A DNA stretch of 64,000 bases from Arctopsyche grandis (taxonomy: Eukaryota > Arthropoda > Insecta > Trichoptera > Hydropsychidae). The position numbers and the translations under genes are program-made. A model generated the notes under the pieces. The model saw only the letters and a program-made list of their open reading frames with translations, searched no databases and was not told where the DNA came from. Location: positions 16,653,501 to 16,717,500 of the forward strand of contig NC_135362.1 of the NCBI RefSeq assembly GCF_051622035.1, read 5' to 3'. This document shows positions 55,355 through 64,000 of this stretch, one piece after another. How positions within the stretch are numbered: position 1 is the stretch's first letter; each line of letters starts with the position of its first letter.

Positions 55355-56028
55355 CTACTACTAAATGCATTTATGGCCTACATAGAATGTAGGCCATAAA
55401 TGGGCTAAAGCAATAACCTATAAAAGAAATATTTAGGTCGTTGCGGTTTACAGTCATCGTTAACCAAGTAGTCAAATAATCTTAAAACAACAAAATAGGT
55501 CTATAATGTTTGAAATTTGAATTTGGCGCGCATCGTTTGTAATTTGAGCGGTGTTGCTAGTGACCGAGCGAACGAGTGACTTTCACGCCATTTGCGAGTC
55601 GCTCGCGCTTGAATCCATAAATAAATTATTGACGCTGCGGGGATGGGATGAAATTTTATGGTGGCTTCGTTTTCTGGATATGTCAGGACGTGCTCGAGAT
55701 GGCCGATGGTGTGAGGGGTGGTGCGAAAGAATGGGGGAATAAAGGCGTTCGGAATTGGGGCGGGGGCGGCAAGTGCGGCTTCTTGAAATCTAATTTCGCT
55801 CGATCGGAGTTCATCGTTGCTGGCGTTGACGGCCGCCCATCTCTCCCCTTACTTTCCCATCGTTAATTGCCTAACATTTTTCCAATTAATTCCAACAAAA
55901 CAAATGGTTTCACAATGGTGCGTGTATTTTAATGTGCATTGCTTATATGTACATACTTACTGTGAGTACTTTTGCTCGTTTGTATAGGTCAGACGACGGT
56001 GCATTGCTTAGTATCATATACGTATGTA
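54663..56028. other. Intergenic DNA, (TA)n tract and GC-rich block
   Basis: 55,298-55,350 is a (TA)n run followed by GCATTTATGGCCTACATAGAATGTAGGCCATAAATG, a strong hairpin (given here only as arms at 55,365-55,400). 55,520-55,865 is GC- and CpG-rich compared with the surroundings and might be a promoter or untranslated first exon. No coding exon could be supported. Confidence 0.45.
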
Positions 56029-56780
56029 CTAGCGTTGTACCCGATGAAATATCATCGCATGGGTGTTGGCATCTTAAGTTATTATTGTACATATATTATA
56101 TATTATACCTTAGCTATCAAGCTAATTTAAAAATACATCTTAATTACTTAACTCTAAAATTTATAATTAACTTATATGTATTAACTTATTTATCCCTCAC
56201 AGAGGTGTAAATAAAGAGGTGAAAGTAAATAAAAAAAAATGAAAGGAATGTGTCGGCCCTGTGTTCGATCCGCACGCGGTCAAATATTTTTCAAATACAT
56301 TAATTATATTTATTTTAATATTTATATTTAATTTTTTAACATGAAAAAATGGTAACTACCTACCTATCTACATATCATTTGTTAAACATATCATTCATAT
56401 AATTTGTTATCATGCATATAATTTGTTAAAATATATGGTAATTTAGGTCTGTTTGTTTATATATGTTTTATTAAATAATTGTAATATGACTGTTTTTACC
56501 TAAATAAATAAAAAAATATAAACAATATAAAACACCAATAGAAAAATTAATTAATTAATTAAATTTTCAATAGATGTCGGTAAATGATCAGAGACTTAGC
56601 GCCGTCTATTGGCCTAGGGGAAACATTGGTAGCAAACAGTATACATACATATACATATAGAAGTTTTTTCTTTTGTTATTATATTTTGTTACATATGTTC
56701 ATATGTACGTCGAATCGAAACGACTATTATAGTACGGCGAGCGTTTTCTTAGATAGACACACAGAAACACAGAATAGCGA
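56029..56780 (-). mobile_element. Helitron-like element, uninterrupted copy
   Basis: Reverse-oriented homologue of 7,862-9,308. The 3' end (CTAG at 56,029-56,032, then a hairpin from GATGAAATATCATC) and the 5' end (TCGCTAT..., 56,780 downward) are both present. The shared interior includes GTGTTCGATCCGCACGCGGTC and GTTTGCTACCAATGTTTCC on the appropriate strand. No Rep/helicase gene. Confidence 0.75.
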
Positions 56781-56785
56781 TATTA

Positions 56786-57549
56786 CACATACCCCCCGGG
56801 CACATACCCCCATTCAAAAGCTCCCTGGACATTAACCCCTCTGTGCAAAAAGCCCCATGAAAAATAGTCCCCGCCATGGATAAAAAATATTTAAAAATAA
56901 TTATTTATTTCAAATTAATAAATAATAATAAATTAAGTATGGTAGAGCATATTTAATTTCAATTTACATACCTATTTATATATATACAATATTTAATTTC
57001 AATTTATTATAGTAAATATAATAAAAATCAATTTAAAAGACTTTCAGTCACCAGTTAGCATATGCGTTCTGTGGTATTGACAGTACATTCTTAATATATG
57101 TATTTAAATAAGTAAATAAAAAAAAATCTATTCGCAAATATGTATTATTATTATTATATTTTAAATATTTTTAGACTATCCATTATGGAATTCATGGATA
57201 GTCTAAAATAATATCCAATGTCGGATGCTACCATCCCACAATTTGGAAATTTATTGGATTTCTTCAAAAAGAAAATGCGTTCAACAAGTATACTACACTC
57301 AAATATTGCCAGTCATCCATCACAAGCAACAAACAAGACATTGCTGAATCTGTATTTTTCCTGTTTGAAATAAATTAGTATCGATACTGACTTTTTATTA
57401 TACATATGTAGATATTGTCAATTTTTATAAAATATTTTTATCCATGGTGGGGTTATTTTTTAGGGGGTTTTTTGCACGTAGGGCTAGTGTACAGGGAGAT
57501 TTGAACCGGGGGTATGCGTCCGGGGGGGTATGAGTCCAGGGGGTACATG
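56786..57549. mobile_element. DNA element with C-rich iterated terminal inverted repeats
   Basis: About 100 bp at the left (CACATACCCCCCGGGCACAT...) is an imperfect reverse complement of the last 110 bp (...GTATGAGTCCAGGGGGTACATG). Each arm is a string of CCCC or CCCCC blocks spaced about 12-17 bp, ending inward at CCATGGATAAAAA. Both sides are flanked by TTA, a possible 3-bp duplication as in PIF/Harbinger elements. The interior contains an inner inverted repeat (TAGACTATCCATTATGGAA / TTCATGGATAGTCTA) and no recognised transposase. Confidence 0.72.
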
Positions 57550-58520
57550 TTATGATACCACAAAATAGATGTATTTTCGATGGAAATTTAAAAAAGTATT
57601 CACAATTTTTTTTTGTTTGCCCCTATTGCATTTTTCTAACTCCCCCCCCATACATTGCAGTTTTTAACCCCCGCTAGTTACTACGTATAATGTAGTTAAG
57701 AATATAAAATTTATTTTTCTGGTGAGATATCAATGGAATTTATGAAAGGCATACTTACTTAAATATCTATGTATATGTATATATGTAAATTATCATATAA
57801 TACTTTACATATGTGTATAACGGAAATATTTAAAAATTTGATGTTTATTTATAATAATGAAGTGTTATTATATGTAGATGTGTATACACATGTGTATATA
57901 CCAATGTGTATTGCGGAATTGATTACTCGTATGACATCGCCATCATACGATGTGAAGTGGCATCGGTGTAATGGGGTAAATGATATGAGAATTCTTGGTT
58001 TGGTATTGATTATCTCTTCCTACGGAAACTTATGAAAGTATTTGTGTTTATGAGACGTAGTACAAGAATGGGGTGCTAAAAATAAGACTAATTTATTTTT
58101 ATATGACGTGTATCTTCAATTAAAACTAAACTGTAAATATTTTCTCATATTATTTTTGCAACCTTTAAAAATGGTAGAAAAAATGCGGATAAAAGTAAAT
58201 TGCCACTTCTGGTTGACAGGAGGGGGCAGGAGGGAGCGTTTTCCCAGGTCAGGTATATGTATGTTATTTGATGAAATACTATGAATCTTAATCAAATCGA
58301 TTATTCGTCATTAAAAGCTTAGACCAGCAAAAACTGAGAATAAGTTCAGAAGCCGATCAGAAGCTTCTTAAAAAAAAAGTGTTATTAAAAACAATCACAA
58401 ATTGGCCGACTTTAACCCCCACCTCCACCCTCCCTGGAAAAGGCTGAAATTACTATTAAGCGGCGCGTCACTGCGCCAGCACAGAAAAAAATGGGATCTT
58501 TTTGTCAATTTCTATTGTTA
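57550..58520. other. AT-rich DNA, no gene recognised
   Basis: 58,195-58,245 and 58,420-58,440 hold short G- and C-runs that may be worn transposon ends. Frames such as 57,769-58,035 have no support. Confidence 0.4.
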
Positions 58521-58524
58521 ACCT

Positions 58525-60545
58525 TTTTTATTGCTCTGGGGGAAATATTGGGCCCCGATGCAAAAATTACGTAAGGGCCCCTTGAAATATTTTTTTAAAT
58601 ACGAAATGAAATAAGTTTATATACATATTTGACATAATAAATATTCATATAATAGAGAAAATAATTTATAAATAAGCTCACCAATTTAAAAATTTTTTTT
58701 GCCTTCATATTCGCGAAATCACTAATTAAATTTTTAAGTCCTAATTTAGCTTTGATTGTCCGATATAGTTTATTTTGTAGTTTTTAATCATTTTTAATTT
58801 ACTGAAAGATCGTTCAACACTCGCCACTGTTATTGGTAAAGTAAAAAATAACATAAACACGACATAAACTTCCGAAAATTCACTTTCTAATCAACTGTAT
58901 TTTGTGATAAGTAATTGTGAAAATTGTCTTATCGTTTGTAATTTCATTATTGAAACCGTTTTTCAATAATGAAATTACTTGAATGAACTGGTCATCAAAT
59001 CAGAGAAAACTTCTGGATATTGTTTCCTTAATTTTAAACAATTTTTGAAAATATTTTCTTCTGATGATTTTTTCTTCTGATGGTTCAAGAAAACTGAAAT
59101 AGTTGTTCACTAAATGCATTCCTTGAAAGCGACTTTTAAGTTGAACGGTTACCTTGTCAATAATGCTATAAAATACATTTACTCTGAATAGTTGTTCACC
59201 GTTGAATCTGTAACCGGATGCTTACTCATCAGAATGACTTTTAATGATATTTTGACGTTTATTTTCAAGATCATCATGAAATTTCGTAATTTACTAAAAT
59301 TCTCATATATACCTTTTAACACCAAAGTGGTTTCGTCTAAAGTAAGATCTCGTTTCTGCAATATTTTCGAGCCGTAATTTATTTCATTCATCACTTTAAA
59401 TAAAAATTCACAAATAAATACAAAATTAAATGTCGTAATTTTATTTTTTATTCGGATTGCTTCTTTTCTTTCTTCTTTTTTTGTTGATTTTAGATTTATT
59501 TTCACCAATGCCTTTATTATGCATATCAGTAAAATGGAGTTTCACTGCTAATATCTATTGCACTTACTTGGCCAACGAGTAGGATTCAGTTTGTTTAATA
59601 AAACTTCTGATTCCGTAAAAAATCTAGAAAGAAGATCCCATCTTTTTAAGTTATTGCCAAAAAATATATAGATATTCTGAATAGTAACAAAGAATGATGA
59701 TACTTCATGGCAATTGATAATGCTGTCGTAGATAATTAAATTTAAATTATGACTAGCACAATGTATGTACATATTCCACATTTGGTTGAATACTTTTTAT
59801 CCTCGTTTGGACACCACTATCAACACCACTCATAACACTTTCTCCATCATATCCTTGGCCATAATATTTTTCGATAGGTATTATATATTCATGTTTTTTA
59901 ACAATTCCATTACTTGGTTGCTTATATCTTCTGCCGCTGATATGAATGGCCGCTTAATTCAAAAAATCCCAAAAATGTTTCATTAACATTGAAGTTTGTG
60001 GGTTGTTGATTTTCATCCCGAATAATATTAATCATAATCATATTTAATTAGTCTTTTTTGGTGATATCTTGGGTCGTATCCAAAATTATGGCATAAAAAG
60101 GCGATGAATTAATATTAAGGTTTAATTTATCTCCTAACTTATTTCTTAACAATTCTATCAACTCATTCTGTATCGTTGGATTAAGATAATTTATTGATCC
60201 GGATGGCATATCTATTACTTGCTTCATAGCACCGAAGTTCGCAATCAATTGAACTTGGGATAAAAAAAATTATTGTAATCATCCAAAAGTTTTTCTCTGT
60301 TACTTCGAAATCCTAATTAATTTTTGGGTAACATTAATTTTATGCGAAACAGTCTCTCCAAAACCATTTTCCATAACGAAGTTTCATATCGTATTTGTTC
60401 TTCATTTTTACAATCAATGGTCAAATTTTTTTTCCACATTGGATAATAATATTTTTTTCATATTGAATGTTTAAATTGTGGGCCCCTTGTCGAGCATTGG
60501 CCGTGATGCTTTGCATGATTCTGTGCAATGTTAGCTACGCCACTG
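58525..60545 (-). mobile_element. Decayed hAT transposon with DUF4371-type transposase remains
   Basis: On the minus strand, translated blocks appear in transposase order: a segment NYLNPTIQNELIELL then FYAIILDTTQDITKKD (60,248-60,048); YGQGYDGESVMSGV and VHCASHNLNLIIYDSI with NLKRWDLLSRFF and LNKLNPTRWPSK (about 59,880-59,548); a middle part (59,508-59,179); and the C-terminal dimerisation motif ASVERSFSKLKMIKNY (about 58,825-58,760). Stops and frame changes separate the blocks, so it is dead. The right end TAGCTACGCCACTG at 60,545 is a good hAT terminus; the left end is worn, with the GGGCCC-rich subterminal block at 58,550-58,590. Confidence 0.85.
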
Positions 60546-60684
60546 ATTGTGTGTATTCACCTACATAGAATATGGGTTCTAAATCTTTAACGAATGGTGA
60601 CCCCTTTCTATAAAAGCCATGTGACCCCACGACATTTGAAAAAGACATTTTTATACAAATTATTCAAACATCTAAACATAAATA

Positions 60685-61165
60685 AAAAAATTCGAATGTG
60701 ACCAACCCATGACTATATCTATGTATTTAAGGAATATAAGAAGGTCACAAAACAAAATTAGATAATTAAACATACACCTTCACAGATATCGGTTATGAAA
60801 GCATTTTCGATACAAATTTAAGGCAAATATAGGGAAACTTACACAAGACAAAAGTTCTACTTCCAGTTGTCGGATTTTGTTCGAAATTTTTTTAATATTT
60901 AAAATTACTATTATTATTGTACACATTAAATATCAAGAAAATAAAAATAATTCAAAAGGTCAAAATAAAATAATGAAATATTGTTTTAAAAAAATACTTC
61001 CAGTTTACGAATTCTGACCAAAACTTTATCAACTCTAAGTTAGTACATAAAGAATACAAATATAAATTTTCAGTTTGATACGTTCAGGGGTGTGGAATGA
61101 ATCGTGGTCACAACATTTTTGATTTTTCTAAGAGGAAAAATCAGACTTTAGGTTTATTAAATTTA
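60685..61165 (-). repeat. Interspersed repeat, copy B (inverted relative to 51.2-52.0 kb)
   Basis: Contains the reverse complements of the blocks in 51,195-52,045, in reverse order: CATTCGAATGTGACCAAC-type junction near 60,700, AAGTTCTACTTCCAGTTGTC near 60,850, and TTTTTCTAAGAGGAAAAAT near 61,125. Non-coding. Confidence 0.68.
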
Positions 61166-61666
61166 GTGATTTATTTTTATTTTCATCACATTGATACAAG
61201 AATTATAACCTTATATCGAGATGTCAGTTATTTTATCATTAATTGATGGATATACAATATTTTAAACATAAATCTCGATTTTATTTACAAAAATTCGATC
61301 GATGATTTTATTTTATGTATGGTCGGGTTTAGTGGTCTTATTACTGAATGGCGAGTTGTCAAAGGTTTTCGGTGACAAATTTGTACGTCGTAAGTTTATT
61401 AGTTTTATTTATTTATTCAATTGTTAAGCATTAGTTTATTACTCAAATTAATAATTGATAACAATGAATAAGTGATCTATGAAATCTATTAAAACAGATT
61501 GAACTTAATAATTTTAGGTTATAATAGTAAATATTTATTCAATATTTTCATACTTAATTTGATAAATGAAATATATAAATTAGGGATGCAATTTTTAAAT
61601 CAATTACGTATCATATATAAATGTGTATAAAGTTATTATTTAATTTCCAGAATGTGATATTGCAAC
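61166..61666. other. Upstream region of the Rpp25-like gene
   Basis: A 5' UTR intron is likely: a donor-like CGTCGTAAGT occurs at 61,386-61,395 and an acceptor TAATTTCCAG ends at 61,650, leaving 16 bp of 5' UTR before the ATG at 61,667. This would put the promoter at about 61,300-61,370. No core promoter motif could be named with confidence. Confidence 0.4.
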
Positions 61667-62473
61667 ATGGAAAATTACACCAAAGGAAAAACTGTTGAGG
61701 AGCCACTAGATCGAAATAGAATTCCGATTCCAAATTTACCAGAAAATTTCTTATGGATGCAGGTAATTTTTGCAAGAATTTATAATTTACCTAGTGTTTA
61801 TATTTTCAGTACTTTCAGTACAATAAATATTTTTTAAGGTTAAAGGTGGAAGTAAAATGCCAAGGCTATTAGAACACGCTTCTGGAGTGTTAGACACGGA
61901 TGAAACAAAGGCAGTGGTTTGGACTGGTAGTGGAGATGGAGTATTGAGGGCTATCGCATGTGCAGAAGCAATGAAAAGGCATAAAAAAATTCAACACCAA
62001 ATCACAAAAATCGGATATAGAAAGTATGTAATTTATAATTTAAATATTGGATACAAACCAAATGTGGTGTGATGAAAGACTTTCTATTTCTAGATGTGAA
62101 GAATTTTGGGAACCGCAGACAGACGCATTGGAAAGGCTTGTAGTGAACAGGGAAATACCTATAATCCATATACTACTATCAAATGATCCTGTAAATACTA
62201 CAGAGCCAGGGTAATTTAGTGTTTCATTAAATTAAATTATATGCTCTCAGCGGTTTATTTATTGAATTATATATTTACAGATACCAATCGCTAAATTGTA
62301 ATAATGCATTTTGGCAAACGAATGTTAGTACTAAAAAGAAACCCTATAAAAAGCAACCTAAGGTATCACCCGAAGAAATAGCTGCTATGGGTCTTCAAAC
62401 TAATAGTACCAAGGGAAAGAAGAATTTGTCAAGATTTAATTCGAAAAAGAAACCATCAACAGACAAAAGCTAG
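61667..62473 (+). CDS. Rpp25: Ribonuclease P/MRP protein subunit p25-like (Alba family)
   Basis: RNA-binding Alba-domain subunit of RNase P (tRNA 5' processing) and RNase MRP (rRNA processing). Four exons: 61667-61762, 61839-62023, 62094-62210, 62281-62473, in frame to 196 residues. The protein starts MENYTKGKTVEEP, like vertebrate Rpp25 and Rpp25L (MENF/YRK...). The Alba core shows VKGGSKMPRLLEHA, then AVVWTGSGDGVLRAIACAE (the G-x-G RNA-contact loop) and a later strand PIIHILLSNDPVNTTEPGYQ (written here in two parts: PIIHILLSND and TTEPGYQ). The C-terminus is lysine-rich (KKKPYKKQ, KGKKNLS). The ATG at 61,667 is the first in the exon. Symbol given by family resemblance; Rpp25L is equally possible. 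Confidence 0.9.
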
Positions 62474-64000
62474 TGACATTTAATTTGAAACAAATCTATT
62501 TGTATTTATTTATTTACATATCAATAATGACAGGAGCTTATAGTTCCTATTGAAATTGTACTTATTTTTTTTTTATTTATTGACCTTTGTGATGGTTTGC
62601 TTTTAAATAAAAAAGACTAATGATGTCGCAATGGCGGAAATATTAATCATACAAGTCAGATCTGTACTTAAGTTTTGAAAGACTGATGGATTGTTCAAAA
62701 ACTCTAGAATGATTCTTACAAGGTAAAATAATAACGACATTGAATTATACTATATGTTTATTTTTAAGTGAAAATACCATTAATTTCATCATATTTTCAC
62801 ATTTTTTTGTTATATTGACAATGAAATTTCAGGATTGATGCAAAATGCAAAGCTTTTTACAGATTATAAAAATTTTAGATTCATTACAGGTATTCACTAC
62901 ATATGCTATATAAATTGTTTCTGTTCATATGACACAAAGATTTTGTAATGTTGGGTGTGATTTTAATCGGTTTAAAACTAGTAAGAACAGAATTGCTCTG
63001 TTATAACTGCATTTACATACAATAATCCTCTTTACTTTTAAAATACTGCATCGAAGTTTTGACTTAGTTACAATTTGCTAGTACATATAAGTGTATCTGA
63101 ATGAAATTGTTATGTATTAAAACATTATCAGGGATAAAATTAAGTTAATATTCCTCTATTTACAAACCATGTAATTAATAATACAGTATGAGCAGTGTAA
63201 TCGACACATTCAAGTCAATGTTAATAATTGTGTTATATACTTGAATCAATAACATGGAAAAGTATGATTGTGGAGATACAAAGTTTAGTCCTAATTTATC
63301 ATCATAAATTTTACTCTTCATCATGTATGTTCTTAAAGTGAAAATGTCAGGATTATAGACAAAACATGGGTAAAAAATGTAAATAATTTAACTTAAAATA
63401 CATACAATATAGTGCACTGTCTACCATCGCTTGTATAGATACATATTAATTTTTAAACAGTTAAAAATTAGTAATATAATATATAGTGTATTAAGTTTTG
63501 CAATTCAGGTATAGACATTTTTAATGATATTCCCTGATGTTTCATAGTCATCGCAAAGTTTACTCGATATATATATATATTTAACATTTTCATCAAAAAT
63601 TCACATATTTTAGTATACAATATGAATACAGTACAAGCAAATAAAACAATTAGAATAAATACTTTCTTAAAATGTAATAAATACACTAAAATGAAAAGCG
63701 AAATCTTGATAAGGACAGTTTTTATAATTTCATTTATAGCTGGTTTTGTAATGATACATTTGAGTAAAATTTGTAAATATCATTTTTCTTCCATTTATTA
63801 ATTATTAATAAAATCATGGCTGTGACGTTTAATTTATAGGAAAAATCTATATAAAAAACATACACTGATGAAGGTCCCCAGAATAAATTATGAACTTCAG
63901 GATGCGATTTATAACAAAGTGATGATATAAATACATGTTCGCACTTATGTTATATTAGCTCATATGATCATATAATTATAACACATACCCCTAAAGCCAA
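62474..64000. other. 3' UTR and AT-rich DNA, no further gene seen
   Basis: AATAAA at about 62,606 is a likely poly(A) signal for the Rpp25-like transcript. The remainder is AT-rich and without supported exons; a frame at 63,468-63,686 (minus) has no splice or family support. Confidence 0.5.

Noticed and set aside
58825-60248. Considered as a domesticated transposase gene
   Set aside because: The transposase blocks are split by stops and frame changes, and a hAT terminus is still recognisable at 60,545, so it is a dead transposon.

Overview
The window looks like nuclear DNA of an insect. The base composition is AT-rich, every recognised protein gene is split by GT-AG introns, and five genes are animal or insect families: a sulfonylurea receptor (Sur), a cyclic-nucleotide-dependent kinase of the PKG family, MEP50/WDR77, tyrosine decarboxylase (Tdc) and an Rpp25-like Alba protein. 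The many introns (at least 22 exons in Sur, 10 in the kinase, 8 in Tdc) and the style of the short Helitrons and tRNA-derived SINEs suggest Lepidoptera or a close relative rather than flies. The order is an inference, not read directly.

Layout. 1-9.8 kb is repeat territory: hAT elements with target duplications, a fossil LTR fragment, two SINEs and a Helitron-like element that itself carries a SINE and a foldback MITE. 9,871-19,232 (+) holds all but the 5' end of Sur, an ABCC transporter-family subunit of K-ATP-type channels; its introns carry a short Helitron, a possible solo LTR and a tiny hAT MITE. 20,231-23,716 (+) is the PKG-like kinase. 24,557-26,006 (-) is a small zinc-finger gene convergent with the kinase, with a foldback MITE against its 3' end. 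26,866-30,475 is a young, non-coding, LTR-bounded element full of minisatellites. 31,192-33,692 (+) is MEP50/WDR77. It converges with a pair of related decarboxylase genes on the minus strand: 33,802-35,571, an intact paralogue that lacks the catalytic lysine and histidine, and 37,503-40,571, an orthodox Tdc. 40.6-61.6 kb is gene-poor: LINE, Helitron, hAT and SINE remains, long (TA)n tracts, and one isolated GC-rich candidate exon on the minus strand. 61,667-62,473 (+) is the Rpp25-like gene. The last 1.5 kb is AT-rich non-coding DNA.

The genes do not form one pathway. Tdc makes tyramine, the precursor of octopamine, and its neighbour is a tandem duplicate that has probably stopped being a decarboxylase. 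Sur and the kinase are both signalling proteins. MEP50 (arginine methylation with PRMT5) and Rpp25 (RNase P/MRP) are housekeeping RNA-biology genes. Most notable: (1) the decarboxylase-like pseudoenzyme beside its active parent; (2) a PKG-family kinase in which both cGMP-selectivity threonines are replaced by bulky hydrophobic residues; (3) a foldback MITE family with exact 9-bp target duplications whose central segment is inverted between copies; (4) an LTR element made of nested minisatellites; (5) a SINE group with a conserved hairpin.
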